From Alistipes montrealensis (GTDB taxonomy: Bacteria; Bacteroidota; Bacteroidia; Bacteroidales; Rikenellaceae), in NCBI RefSeq assembly GCF_018362775.1, contig NZ_JAGYXY010000008.1:52410-116409 (forward strand): DNA of 64,000 nucleotides, read 5' to 3'. The translations under genes were made by a program, and so were the position numbers. How positions within the stretch are numbered: position 1 is the stretch's first letter; the number at the start of each line of letters is the position of its first letter. Positions 54,615 to 63,866 of this stretch are shown one piece after another. Under the pieces are notes generated by a model, which saw only the letters and a list, made by a program, of their open reading frames with translations, ran no database searches and was not told the DNA's origin.

Positions 54615-56480
54615 ATGAAAAAACTGATACTATCCCTCCTGCTGGCCTGCACGCTCTCCGCTCCGGGCTGCCATTACCTCGACATGGATCCCGAAACCGG
54701 ACTCGACGAGAACCAGGTCTTCTCGACCTGGGACAACTTCAAGGCCTATTTCAACAACGTCTACGAAGGACGTACGGGACAGAAGGACAGCGGCGACAAC
54801 ATCAACATCAAATTAGGTTATCCGCTCTACATCGACTTCAACACCCGTCGCTTTACGTGGTACGCACTGACCGACATGAGCGACGGCGGACGCTGGCTGC
54901 GCGCTCAGCAGATCAAGGCCGGAGCGTTGGGCGCCAACGTCACGGAGTGGACAACCAGCACTTCGCTCCGTCCGATCTCCTACTCGATGTTCCGCATTAT
55001 CCGCGTCGCGAACAAGTGTATCGAAAATATCGACATGGTGCAGAACGCCAAGCAGATCGACAAAGACGACCTCATCGGGCAGGCTTATTTCGTCAGGGCC
55101 TTCGCCCACTTCACGCTCTGCCGCGTCTTCGGCGGCATGCCCTACCTCGATAAAGCGCTCGAAGCCGACGACAGTTGGGACATGACACGCCTCTCGGCCT
55201 GGGAAACCTACGCCCGCTGCGCCGAGGACCTCGACCGCGCCTACGACTACTTCGTGGCCGCCGGAAAAGTGCGCCGCGACGCCCTGCCCGGTTCGGAAGG
55301 ACACCTCACGAGCAGCGACATGGCTTATCCCAACGGCGTGGCGGCCAAGGCCCTCAAGGCCCGCTGCCTGGTTTACGCCGCCAGCGAACTGAACAACCTT
55401 CACGGCCAGAGCGACTGGCAGAACGCCGCCGAAGCCTGCGCCGAAGCCATCCGCCTGGCCGGGCAATACGGATACGACCTGGTTCCCTTTGCGGAATGGA
55501 ACAGCAATTTCTACGGCACGAAATACACCAACGAACACATCTGGGCCTGGAACTACGGCAGCAGCAAGATCAACACCTCCACGTGGTCGGCCAGCTTCGG
55601 CTACCCCGTTTCGAACTACACGAATGCCAGCGGCGACTGCCCGACGCAGAATTTCGTCGACCGCTTCGAAACCCTCGACGGCGATCCGCTCCTGACCGAA
55701 ACCGACCGCATTGCAGCCGCAGCCGCGGGCCACTACAACGAACAAGACCCCTACACCAACCGCGACCCGCGCCTGGACAAGACGATTCTCCACGACGGCA
55801 GCGTCGTGGCGGGATGCCCGTCGGGCGTCAACATCCACTACGACCCCGCCACGGGAACCTATCCCACCTCGTCGCTCAACAACAACGCCCGCACGTTCGG
55901 CATCGCCTGGGGTTCGAACGACCAGAAAGGCTACTCCAACACGGGCTATTACGTCAACAAACTGTGGAACGGTGCGCTGGGAACCTCGGCCGCCCACCAG
56001 CACACCGACCCGCTGATCCGCATGGCCGAGCTCTACCTGAACTACGCCGAAGCGGTCAACGAAGCCTATGGCCCGAACGGTACGGCAGGAGGCCTGGCCC
56101 TCACGGCCACGGAGGCTGTCAACAAAATCCGGTCGCGGGCCGGAATGCCGGACGTACTCGCCAAATTCACGGGCGACGCCCTGTCGATGCGCGAGCGCAT
56201 CCGCAATGAGCGCTGCGTGGAACTGGCCTTCGAAGGACATCACTACTACCACGACATCCGGCGCTGGAAGATCGCCCCGCAGACGATGACTCAGCCCCTG
56301 ATGGGCATGTACATCGAGAAAACAGCCGTCTCGGCCGAATACCCCCGGGGACGCCGCTACATCCGCCGGGTCATCCCCTCGAACCGCCAGGCCAACTGGA
56401 AGAACGCCATGTATTACCTGCCGTTCCCCGCCGAAGAGGCCAACAAGATGCAAAACTTCGTCAACAATGAACTTTGGTAG
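54615..56480 (+). CDS. SusD/RagB-type surface glycan-binding lipoprotein 1
   Basis: A 621-residue lipoprotein (acceptor Cys19 in SAPGC). The N-terminal tetratricopeptide-like helices (FVRAFAHFTLCRVFGGMPY near 165) and the C-terminal NERCVELAFEGHHYYHDIRRW block, ending with YYLPFPAEEANKMQNF, are SusD hallmarks. It lids the SusC barrel and captures oligosaccharides at the surface. ATG 54615 gives a proper signal peptide. Its stop lies 13 bases before the next susC-like ATG at 56494. Confidence 0.94.
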   Translation: MKKLILSLLLACTLSAPGCHYLDMDPETGLDENQVFSTWDNFKAYFNNVYEGRTGQKDSGDNINIKLGYPLYIDFNTRRFTWYALTDMSDGGRWLRAQQIKAGALGANVTEWTTSTSLRPISYSMFRIIRVANKCIENIDMVQNAKQIDKDDLIGQAYFVRAFAHFTLCRVFGGMPYLDKALEADDSWDMTRLSAWETYARCAEDLDRAYDYFVAAGKVRRDALPGSEGHLTSSDMAYPNGVAAKALKARCLVYAASELNNLHGQSDWQNAAEACAEAIRLAGQYGYDLVPFAEWNSNFYGTKYTNEHIWAWNYGSSKINTSTWSASFGYPVSNYTNASGDCPTQNFVDRFETLDGDPLLTETDRIAAAAAGHYNEQDPYTNRDPRLDKTILHDGSVVAGCPSGVNIHYDPATGTYPTSSLNNNARTFGIAWGSNDQKGYSNTGYYVNKLWNGALGTSAAHQHTDPLIRMAELYLNYAEAVNEAYGPNGTAGGLALTATEAVNKIRSRAGMPDVLAKFTGDALSMRERIRNERCVELAFEGHHYYHDIRRWKIAPQTMTQPLMGMYIEKTAVSAEYPRGRRYIRRVIPSNRQANWKNAMYYLPFPAEEANKMQNFVNNELW

Positions 56481-56493
56481 CCCCCGACCGACT

Positions 56494-59385
56494 ATGAAAA
56501 ACAGCTACAAATACCTGATGGGCACGGCGTTGCTGCTCTTTGCAGCGACGGCCTACGGCGCAGCGCGCCACGCCGGACCGGATTCCAGCGAGGCCATAAC
56601 GACCGCGGAAGCACTCCGGACCGACTCGATCGTCAAGGCCGACCGGGCAATGCGCATCTACCAGAAACTCGACATGCCCTATGGCCGTACGACCCGCAAG
56701 GCGGTCGCGACCGGCAACGCCACGACCTACTACGAGCAGGACATCGACAAATACCCGACCAACGATTTCCGCAACTCGCTCACGGGCGTCATCGCCGGAC
56801 TCGCCGTCCGCGAACAAGCCGGTATTCCCGGCGTAACCTATGCCGGAGGAACGGCACGCACGGTCCTCTACACGCGCAGTTTCTCCCCGGTATACGTCGT
56901 CGACGGTATGCCGGTCTACATGACCCAGTTGCAGCTCGATCCCGAGGAGATCGAAAGCATGACGCTCATCCGCGACGTGGCCGACAAGGCGCTGTTCGGA
57001 TCACGGGCGGCAAACGGCATCCTGAACATCACCACCAAGCGAGGGCTGACCCACGGCCGGAGCATCAAATTCGGGTTCGAAAGCGGCGTCAGCGTCGTCG
57101 ACCGGTTTCCCGAATGGGTCGACGGCGTCGAATACGCCCGGCTCAACAACCAGGCGCGCATCAACAGCGGCTATACCCCGCTCTACTCCGACGAAGCGAT
57201 CGCGGCCTATGCCCGCAAGGACCCCAACGACCTGCAATATCCGAACGTCGACTACCGCAGCATGATGTTTTCGGACACGAGGCCCTATTACAAGGCCAAC
57301 GTATCCATCGACGGAGGCACGCAGAAGCTCCAGTACAGCAGTTACATCGGCTATACGGGCGAGGGCGACATCTACAAGGTCGGGAGCAAAGCCGATTTCA
57401 ACCGCATCAACGTCCGCACCTACCTCAAAGCCGCCATCACGAAAGACCTCGACATCGACTTCGGGTTTGCCGGAGGGCTTACCTTCCGCCGCCAGCCCCG
57501 CTACGGCTACGGCAGTTCCGCGACGATCGAGTTCGAAAACGCCATCAGCGAAGTCCTCACGGTTCCGGCGCTGGCCTTCCCGCTGGTCGTTTCGCGCGAC
57601 GAGGAGACGGGCAACACCATTTACGGTGTCAGTTCGACCTACCCGAACAACCCCTACGCCTCGCTGACCGAAAACGGATTCTCGACCGACCGCGGGCGTT
57701 CGGGCGTAGTCAACGCCACGCTCACCTACGACCTCGGGTCGCTGGTCAAGGGGCTGAAATTCCAGTCCTACGTAGGTCTGAACCTCTTCAACATGACCCG
57801 CATCGGTAAAAATCCCGACTACACGGCCGTAATCTACGACCCGGCTACGGGCGAGAGCGTCAAGACCTCGCACGAAGGCACGCAGGTATCGGGCAAGTCG
57901 AACATGGGGAAATGGACCCACCAGGGACTCTACCTCCATGAGAAACTGAGCTACGAATACCGCAACGACAACCACCGCGTCGGCGCGTCGGCGACCTACT
58001 ACCTCGAATCGGTGGACCGCTCGGGCAACAGTTTCCGCGAACGCCAGCAGACGCTCATCGGGACGTTCGACTACGCCTTCCGCGACAAATACCTGTTCCA
58101 GGCCGTAGTCAACTACGCCGGATCGTCGATGTTCCAGCGCGGCAAGCGCTACGGGACCTTCCCGTCGTTCGGAGTGGGTTGGGTGATCTCCGAGGAGGGT
58201 TTCATGCAGGACGTAAAATGGGTTAACTACCTGAAACTACGCGGCCAGGCCGGAATCATCGGCCACGACACCTTCGGGTCGCAGGAGCTCTACGAGGATT
58301 ACTACGTCAAGAGCAAAGGCATCAACTTCGGCCCCTATACCACCGGCTACCAGTGGATCGGCTCGACGAACAGTTACCAGTCCTACGTCAACACCATCTC
58401 GCGGCTGGGCAACCCCGACCTCACGTGGGAGAAACGCAAGGAGGTCACCGTGGGCATCGACGCCATGCTGTTCGGCAACCGCCTTTCGGTCGAGGCCAGC
58501 TATTACAACGCCCTGCGCGACGGCATCATCACCGACATGAGCGGCACGCTGCCCGCCCTCTACGGCATGGACGGCATCAACACCTACGAGAACTACAACC
58601 GCATCCGCTACCAGGGCTGGGAGGCGGCGCTCTATTGGTCGGACCGGATCGGCGACGTGCATTACACCATCGGCGGAAGCCTTACGACCACGAAGGGCAA
58701 GTACCTGCGTTACAACGAAAACGTTGTCTACGACTACCAGCGGGTAACCGGCACGATGACCGGAGCCTACCGCGGATATGTCTGCCTGGGCAAATTCACC
58801 TCCCGGGAAGAGATCGAGACCTCGCCCCGGCAGCTTTTCGACGACAATGTCGAAGTAGGCGACCTGAAATACGCCGACCTGAACGGCGACAACCTGATCG
58901 ACAGCAACGACACGCGCGTGATCGGCAACACCTCGCCGAAGGTGGACTACTCGCTGAGCATCAACGTGCGCTACCGCAATTTCGATTTCACCGTCGTCGG
59001 GACCGGACGTGCCGGCTACGTTACGGCTATGACCAACCGCTATTTCTGGAACGGCTGGAGCACCGGCAGCATCTCGAATTTCGTCCGCGACAACATCGGC
59101 GGCGACTACCCGCGCCTGACCTACATCAAGGCCACGAACAACTTCCAGGGTTCGGACTTCTGGCTGCGCGACGGCGGATTTTTCAAAATCCAGAACATCG
59201 AACTGGGCTATAACGTGCGCTTCCGCAGCCAATCCGCCGTCAAGGGGCTGCGCATTTTCCTGCGCGGCGCAAACCTCTGCACGATCAGCGGCATCAAGGA
59301 TGTCGACCCCGAGAATATCAATGCAGGCGTCTCGACCTACCCGCTCTACCGGACCTTTACCGCCGGATTCAAATTCACCTTTTAA
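56494..59385 (+). CDS. SusC-like transporter 2 without N-terminal regulatory domain
   Basis: A 963-residue SusC-family protein. After the signal (about 1-22) and a short spacer it goes directly to the TonB-box-like segment MPYGRTTRKAVATGNATTYY and the plug (VVDGMPVYMTQLQLDPEEIE, FGSRAANGILNITTKRG). The carboxypeptidase-regulatory-like domain found in SusC1 is missing. The barrel is complete and ends in TAGFKFTF. The coding frame is intact, so this is a domain arrangement rather than a broken gene. It pairs with the SusD-like gene 6 bases downstream. Confidence 0.92.
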   Translation: MKNSYKYLMGTALLLFAATAYGAARHAGPDSSEAITTAEALRTDSIVKADRAMRIYQKLDMPYGRTTRKAVATGNATTYYEQDIDKYPTNDFRNSLTGVIAGLAVREQAGIPGVTYAGGTARTVLYTRSFSPVYVVDGMPVYMTQLQLDPEEIESMTLIRDVADKALFGSRAANGILNITTKRGLTHGRSIKFGFESGVSVVDRFPEWVDGVEYARLNNQARINSGYTPLYSDEAIAAYARKDPNDLQYPNVDYRSMMFSDTRPYYKANVSIDGGTQKLQYSSYIGYTGEGDIYKVGSKADFNRINVRTYLKAAITKDLDIDFGFAGGLTFRRQPRYGYGSSATIEFENAISEVLTVPALAFPLVVSRDEETGNTIYGVSSTYPNNPYASLTENGFSTDRGRSGVVNATLTYDLGSLVKGLKFQSYVGLNLFNMTRIGKNPDYTAVIYDPATGESVKTSHEGTQVSGKSNMGKWTHQGLYLHEKLSYEYRNDNHRVGASATYYLESVDRSGNSFRERQQTLIGTFDYAFRDKYLFQAVVNYAGSSMFQRGKRYGTFPSFGVGWVISEEGFMQDVKWVNYLKLRGQAGIIGHDTFGSQELYEDYYVKSKGINFGPYTTGYQWIGSTNSYQSYVNTISRLGNPDLTWEKRKEVTVGIDAMLFGNRLSVEASYYNALRDGIITDMSGTLPALYGMDGINTYENYNRIRYQGWEAALYWSDRIGDVHYTIGGSLTTTKGKYLRYNENVVYDYQRVTGTMTGAYRGYVCLGKFTSREEIETSPRQLFDDNVEVGDLKYADLNGDNLIDSNDTRVIGNTSPKVDYSLSINVRYRNFDFTVVGTGRAGYVTAMTNRYFWNGWSTGSISNFVRDNIGGDYPRLTYIKATNNFQGSDFWLRDGGFFKIQNIELGYNVRFRSQSAVKGLRIFLRGANLCTISGIKDVDPENINAGVSTYPLYRTFTAGFKFTF

Positions 59386-59391
59386 CCGAAC

Positions 59392-61155
59392 ATGACCATG
59401 AAAAGATTCCTGATCGTCCTGTTTGCCGCACTGCTGTTCGCGGGCTGTTCCGATTTCCTCGACCCGCTGCCGAACGGCCACTATACCGACCAGAACCTGC
59501 TCGACTACCCCTCGATGATCCGGGGATTCGTCGAAAAGAGCTACGCCCTGCTGCCCACGTCCTATTCGGGCGGCGAATACGTCTACCTCGACGGGGCGAC
59601 CGACGATGTGGTCATCACCGCCCAGACCAACGCCATGCGGCGTTTCGCCGTCGGTTCGGGCACTCCGGCGAGCGACCCCTTCAAAACCTACTGGATACGC
59701 GACTACAAAGGCATCATGTACGCCAACAAGTTCCTCGACAAGTTCCTGGGGCTCAACACCCGCTACATGATCGACAACGAACAGAACCTCCGCGTACAAC
59801 GCTCCCTGCAGGGCGATGCTTATGCGCTCCGGGCATGGTATCAACTGGACCTGCTCCGCAAATGGGGCGGCAGGGGCACGGACGGGCGCCTGCTCGGATT
59901 CCCGATCGTCACCGAACCGATCGACGTTTTCGATGCCGATGCCGGAGATTTCACGCGCGCCTCCTACGACGAATGCGTCGAGCAGATCCTGCGCGACTGC
60001 GACTCGGCGCTCTACTACCTCCCGGCGGCCAACCGCGACTGGCTGGCCGGGGACATTGCCGTCGAGGGAGCCGTGCGCTGGCTCCGGTTCGACGGCCTGG
60101 CAGTCAAAGCCATGAAAGCCATGACCTACCTGCAATGGGCGTCTCCGGCCTTCAACCCTTCGAACGACGAAGAGCGCTGGAAACAGGCCGCCCGCTATGC
60201 TGCCGAAGTGATGGATTTCAAACTCACCCAGGACGGTGCGCATGGATTCAACCCGGCGGCATCGTTCTCGTGGACCGACCCGAACAGCCCCGAGATCATC
60301 TGGTCGTCGGACTATTCGAAAAGCAGCACGATGGAAAACCTGTTCTATCCCGACGGGTTCCTCGGCTCGGGCGGCGTGGGTCCGACACAAAACCTCGTCG
60401 ACGCCTTTCCCGCCGCCAACGGCTATCCGGTGGGCCATCCGTCGGCCGACAACGACCCGCAGAACCCCTACATCGGCCGGGACCCGCGGTTTTACAGCAC
60501 CATTTTCTACAACGGGGCCCAAGTCCGGCGCATCACGAACAACGAAGTGATGTACACCTTCGATACAAAGGTCGGCGGACGCGACGAAGCGGGCGGCGTC
60601 AACAACACGATGACCAACTACTACATCCGCAAATTCGTCTACCTAGGCTGGAACAAAGCCGACGACAAGATCCAGACGATGCCCAAGTCGATCTTTTTCC
60701 TCCGCTGGACACAGATGTGCCTGACCTTCGCCGAGGCCGCCAACCGGGTTTCAGGCCCCACGACACCCCTTTACGGCTACACGCCCAAACAGGCGATCGC
60801 CTACCTACGCAGCCGCCCCACGAACGACGGAACGCCGGGCGTCGGAGCTACGGCGGACCCCTATCTCGACGAATGCGCAGCGGCCGGCAAAGAGGCTTTC
60901 GAGACTCTCGTACGCAACGAACGCCGCATCGAACTCTGTTTCGAAGGACATCGTTTCTACGACCTGCGACGCTGGGCGTCGAACGTCGCGGAACTGAACG
61001 AGACGATCCGCAAACCCGTCATCACGGGCTCGGGCACGTCGTTCGCCGAAGTCGAGAAGCGGAATTACACCTCGCTGTACGTTCCCATTCCCTACTCGGA
61101 GATGATCCGCATGAAAGGCCTCGTCCAGAACGAAGGATGGTCCAACTGGGAATAA
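59392..61155 (+). CDS. SusD/RagB-type surface glycan-binding lipoprotein 2
   Basis: A 587-residue lipoprotein (acceptor Cys19 in FAGC, followed by SDFLDPLP, a common SusD beginning). Helical repeats include GDAYALRAWYQLDLLRKWGG near 140; the C-terminal VRNERRIELCFEGHRFYDLR and SLYVPIPYSEMIRMKG match the family. A second ATG at 59398 is an equally good start. It is the partner of the shortened SusC2. The two SusD proteins are clearly different in sequence, so the pairs probably take up different fragments. Confidence 0.93.
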   Translation: MTMKRFLIVLFAALLFAGCSDFLDPLPNGHYTDQNLLDYPSMIRGFVEKSYALLPTSYSGGEYVYLDGATDDVVITAQTNAMRRFAVGSGTPASDPFKTYWIRDYKGIMYANKFLDKFLGLNTRYMIDNEQNLRVQRSLQGDAYALRAWYQLDLLRKWGGRGTDGRLLGFPIVTEPIDVFDADAGDFTRASYDECVEQILRDCDSALYYLPAANRDWLAGDIAVEGAVRWLRFDGLAVKAMKAMTYLQWASPAFNPSNDEERWKQAARYAAEVMDFKLTQDGAHGFNPAASFSWTDPNSPEIIWSSDYSKSSTMENLFYPDGFLGSGGVGPTQNLVDAFPAANGYPVGHPSADNDPQNPYIGRDPRFYSTIFYNGAQVRRITNNEVMYTFDTKVGGRDEAGGVNNTMTNYYIRKFVYLGWNKADDKIQTMPKSIFFLRWTQMCLTFAEAANRVSGPTTPLYGYTPKQAIAYLRSRPTNDGTPGVGATADPYLDECAAAGKEAFETLVRNERRIELCFEGHRFYDLRRWASNVAELNETIRKPVITGSGTSFAEVEKRNYTSLYVPIPYSEMIRMKGLVQNEGWSNWE

Positions 61156-61166
61156 ATCCGAAAAAC

Positions 61167-62222
61167 ATGTTGTCTATGAAAAAGATATTTGCTGCATTAC
61201 TGGCCAGCGCAGTCCTCACGGGCTGCTACGAAAAATACGTCAAGGATTACGATTACAGCGGCGTATACATCGCCTACCAATACGACCTGCGCACGTTCGT
61301 GGTCGGGGAAGGCATGAAATTCCAGATCGGTTCGGTGCTGGCCGGGGTCCTGTCGAACGACCGCGACCGTTCGGTCTATTACCTGCTGGACGATGAACTG
61401 GTGACCGGAAACCTCGCGCATTACAACGGCCTGGACGAACTGGGGCAACCCTCCGAGCCGTTCACCGCCTTCGAGGTGATGAGCGGCGCATCGACATCGG
61501 GAAACGTCAGCCAAAGCTACGTCACCGAAGCGATCAAGTCCAGCGGAATCCGGGAACTGACACCCCTGCCGCGCGAATATTTCCGGGTGAGCCAGGAGGA
61601 AAAAATGACCGTTTCACGAGGCCGTCATACGGGAACAATCACCGTCAAGGCCGATTCGGCGGCATTCCTCGCCGACGCGCAGGCAAGCAACAAACCCTAC
61701 TACGCCTTCGGATTCCGCATCACGAGCGCCGACGCCGACACGATCCTGCTCTCCAAATCGTTCGAAGTAATCGCCGTACGCTACGAAAACATGCTCTTCG
61801 GCAACTATTACCACGGCGGCACAACCTCCGTCGTAGATGCCGCAGGCACGGTGCTTTCGTCCGAGGTATATCCCACGAAGATTCCCAGCGACGAAGGTAC
61901 GCACGGCGTTTACACGCTCACGACCGTAGCGCCCGACGCCCTCACGACGAATTTCAAAGGGACGCAGGAAGGGTCGCTGCGGCTGACGCTCGACGGAGCC
62001 AACGTCTCGGTCGCCACGACCGACGCCGCACAGCCCATCGAGGACCTCGGCAGCAGTTTCAACCGGGCAAGGCTGCTCCAGAACCGGAAAATATTCCTCC
62101 ACTACCGGTACGCCAACGGCGATAACACCTACACGGTCGTCAAGGATACGCTGACTTTTCGCAACCGCATACGCGACGGCGTAAACGAATGGCAGGACGA
62201 AAATCCGAAAAATTACAACTGA
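61167..62222 (+). CDS. DUF1735-like surface lipoprotein
   Basis: A 351-residue lipoprotein (lipobox LTGC, acceptor Cys20). The N-terminal domain, with YSGVYIAYQYDLRTFVVGEG and an LPREYFRVSQEEKMTVSRGR stretch, resembles the BT_3987-type (DUF1735) domain found next to SusD genes. The C-terminal half (ENMLFGNYYHGGTTSVVD, then FRNRIRDGVNEWQDENP) is like the DUF4361 beta domain. ATG 61167 lies 11 bases after the SusD2 stop; ATG 61176 is an alternative. It is the last gene before the locus terminator and is likely an accessory surface glycan-binding protein. The family call is from memory of typical phrases. Confidence 0.72.
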   Translation: MLSMKKIFAALLASAVLTGCYEKYVKDYDYSGVYIAYQYDLRTFVVGEGMKFQIGSVLAGVLSNDRDRSVYYLLDDELVTGNLAHYNGLDELGQPSEPFTAFEVMSGASTSGNVSQSYVTEAIKSSGIRELTPLPREYFRVSQEEKMTVSRGRHTGTITVKADSAAFLADAQASNKPYYAFGFRITSADADTILLSKSFEVIAVRYENMLFGNYYHGGTTSVVDAAGTVLSSEVYPTKIPSDEGTHGVYTLTTVAPDALTTNFKGTQEGSLRLTLDGANVSVATTDAAQPIEDLGSSFNRARLLQNRKIFLHYRYANGDNTYTVVKDTLTFRNRIRDGVNEWQDENPKNYN

Positions 62223-62241
62223 TCTCGAATTTTCCGGACAG

Positions 62242-62283
62242 AACGACCTTCGGCAGGATACCCCTCCCGGAGGTCGTTTTTTG
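62242..62283 (+). terminator. Terminator of the PUL
   Basis: AACGACCT and AGGTCGTT pair around an internal CCTCCCGGAGG-like region and are followed by a T-run, 19 bases after the last lipoprotein stop. Confidence 0.83.
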
Positions 62284-62336
62284 TATCGCCGAAAACAAAT
62301 TCAGGCCCCGGACAGTTCCGGAGTCCCGGAATTGGT

Positions 62337-62344
62337 TATCTTTG
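62337..62344 (+). promoter_or_regulatory. -7 promoter box of the zinc-ribbon gene
   Basis: TATCTTTG, 83 bases before ATG 62428, in the gap after the PUL terminator. Confidence 0.62.
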
Positions 62345-62427
62345 TAACGGAGCCGCCTTCCGGCGGGCTGCACAAAAACAACCGATCCCGGCAATAACGG
62401 TCTGCCGCGGATACAAAACAAAAGCCT

Positions 62428-62709
62428 ATGAAGATGGATGAGATGATTTTTTGCCAGTGTTGCGGGATGCCGCTGCAGGCGGCAGCCGATTTCGGCACGG
62501 AAGCCGACGGAACGGCAAGCGCCGATTACTGCGTCTACTGCTACAAGGACGGAGCCTTCACGCAGGATTGCACGATGGAGGAGATGATCCAGCATTGCGC
62601 ACAGTTCTACGAAGAGTTCAAGCACGAGGACGGCAGCAGCTACACCCGTGAAGAAGCGGTTGCAGGCATGCAGCAGTTTTTTCCGAGCCTCAAACGATGG
62701 CGGAAATAA
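62428..62709 (+). CDS. Small putative zinc-ribbon protein
   Basis: A 93-residue cytoplasmic protein. The cysteines pair as FCQCCGMPL (residues 9-17) and YCVYCYKDG (34-42), a CxxC-x-CxxC zinc ribbon of the 'putative zinc ribbon domain' type. A helical acidic part follows with MEEMIQHCAQFYEEF. Homologues are widespread small proteins of unknown role, often near transferases or regulators. ATG 62428 or 62434 may start it. Confidence 0.8.
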   Translation: MKMDEMIFCQCCGMPLQAAADFGTEADGTASADYCVYCYKDGAFTQDCTMEEMIQHCAQFYEEFKHEDGSSYTREEAVAGMQQFFPSLKRWRK

Positions 62710-62967
62710 TGAGAACCCGGGCTTAGGTCCGGAGTTTTTAAGGGAAGTGTTCACCCACAGAACCGGAAAGACAGCAGTCCGACAGGAAAGCTTTCGGTTT
62801 CGGATCCCCGCCCTCTTCTTCATTTGTGAAATCGGCTCCAAGCAGGCAAATCAACGCGGCATTCCAGGCAATTTTCCGAGGATCAATCGCGTCATAAACC
62901 TCACGAAAAAAGAGCATTACACGACAATTTCGGAAACAGATTCACAATTCGGACAAGATCGTTTACA

Positions 62968-63001
62968 AATCGGCCGAAAATATTCGGCCGATTCATTTTT
63001 T
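62968..63001 (+). terminator. Perfect-stem terminator upstream of the methyltransferase
   Basis: AATCGGCCGAA, a 4-base loop and TTCGGCCGATT (11 bp, perfect), followed by CA and six T. It isolates the methyltransferase from upstream transcription. Confidence 0.82.
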
Positions 63002-63016
63002 ACGCCGGTTTTTTCC

Positions 63017-63024
63017 TATATTTG
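63017..63024 (+). promoter_or_regulatory. -7 promoter box of the methyltransferase
   Basis: TATATTTG, 25 bases before ATG 63050. It fixes the start codon against a long upstream open frame. Confidence 0.72.
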
Positions 63025-63049
63025 CGAGGACACTCATCAAACTCACTCT

Positions 63050-63826
63050 ATGATAACCCGTCATCCATTGGGACGCCAGGATCTCCGCATCAAGCGCAGG
63101 GATAAGGTACTCGAAATCGGTCCCGGACACGATCCGATGTTTCGTTCCGATGTGATAGCCGACAAATTTCCACACGACAACACCCACCGTTGCGGCAAGG
63201 TCCTGATTTACCCCCACCAGCAATTCATCGAGGCCGACGGCGAACAACTCCCGTTCAAAAAAGATGCGTTCGACTATGTGGTCTGCAACCAGGTCCTCGA
63301 GCACGCCGACAATCCGGCCCGATTCATCGAGGAGATAGTCCGGGTCGGCAAACGCGGATATATCGAGACCCCGAGCATGCTCGGCGAGTTGATGTTCCCC
63401 AAAGAATCGCACCGCTGGGTAATCCTGCTTATCGACAACAAACTCGTATTCTACGAAAAGGAGAAGATGCCGGGCAACTACCGTAACAACTACGGCGAGG
63501 TTTTTCTCAACTACCTGCCTTACCAGTCGTTACCATACAAAATGCTCTATGTCTCCGAGCCCAACCTGATGCTCAATCGCATCGAATGGGAAGGATCGAT
63601 CGAATACCTCATAAATCCCGAAGACGGCTATTACAGCAGCTTCTTCACCCGGAAATGGGACCGGGAAATGACCATGAAGATTTTCCCGCCACGCGGAGGA
63701 ATCGTCGAAATAAACCGCACGCTTCGCGCCAGCTACTACCTCGTCCGGGAAAAACTCGTGCAGAAAATCCACAAACGGCCAGCGCCCATCACACTCGACG
63801 AATATTTAGCCAACCGGGATAAATAG
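63050..63826 (+). CDS. Class I SAM-dependent methyltransferase
   Basis: A 258-residue cytoplasmic protein with a Rossmann-like methyltransferase fold: motif I VLEIGPGHDPMF near 20, an acidic end of strand 2 (DVIADKFP), ADGEQLPFKKDAFDYVVCNQVLEH (motifs II-III, residues about 63-86), and IEEIVRVGKRGYIETPS. The C-terminal about 120 residues are unusual and basic (TRKWDREMTMKIFPP, LVREKLVQKIHKRPAP). Similar proteins occur near cell-surface glycan clusters and may methylate sugars or lipids; no substrate can be assigned. It is transcribed alone between two terminators. Confidence 0.82.
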   Translation: MITRHPLGRQDLRIKRRDKVLEIGPGHDPMFRSDVIADKFPHDNTHRCGKVLIYPHQQFIEADGEQLPFKKDAFDYVVCNQVLEHADNPARFIEEIVRVGKRGYIETPSMLGELMFPKESHRWVILLIDNKLVFYEKEKMPGNYRNNYGEVFLNYLPYQSLPYKMLYVSEPNLMLNRIEWEGSIEYLINPEDGYYSSFFTRKWDREMTMKIFPPRGGIVEINRTLRASYYLVREKLVQKIHKRPAPITLDEYLANRDK

Positions 63827-63839
63827 CACTAAAAAACTC

Positions 63840-63866
63840 AAAAACCTCCTTCCCGGGAGGTTTTTC
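63840..63866 (+). terminator. Terminator of the methyltransferase gene
   Basis: AAAAACCTCC and GGAGGTTTTT form a 9-10 bp stem with a 6-base loop and T-run, 14 bases after the stop. Confidence 0.88.

Larger units (their letters stand above)
62710..63049. other. 340-base gap without a gene
   Basis: The frame of the downstream methyltransferase stays open through here, but no start or protein-like pattern supports coding. The gap holds a strong terminator (62968-63001) and the methyltransferase promoter (63017-63024). The first about 250 bases show nothing I can name. Confidence 0.65.

Noticed and set aside
51437..54652. 1071-codon open frame antisense to SusC1
   Set aside because: Despite its length it has no recognisable motif, while the sense frame is an unambiguous SusC.
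58237..60522. 761-codon antisense frame across SusC2 and SusD2
   Set aside because: Covers the junction of two well-supported genes on the opposite strand.
62648..63049. In-frame upstream extension of the methyltransferase
   Set aside because: A terminator and a good -7 box lie inside it, and the translation has no methyltransferase-like content.
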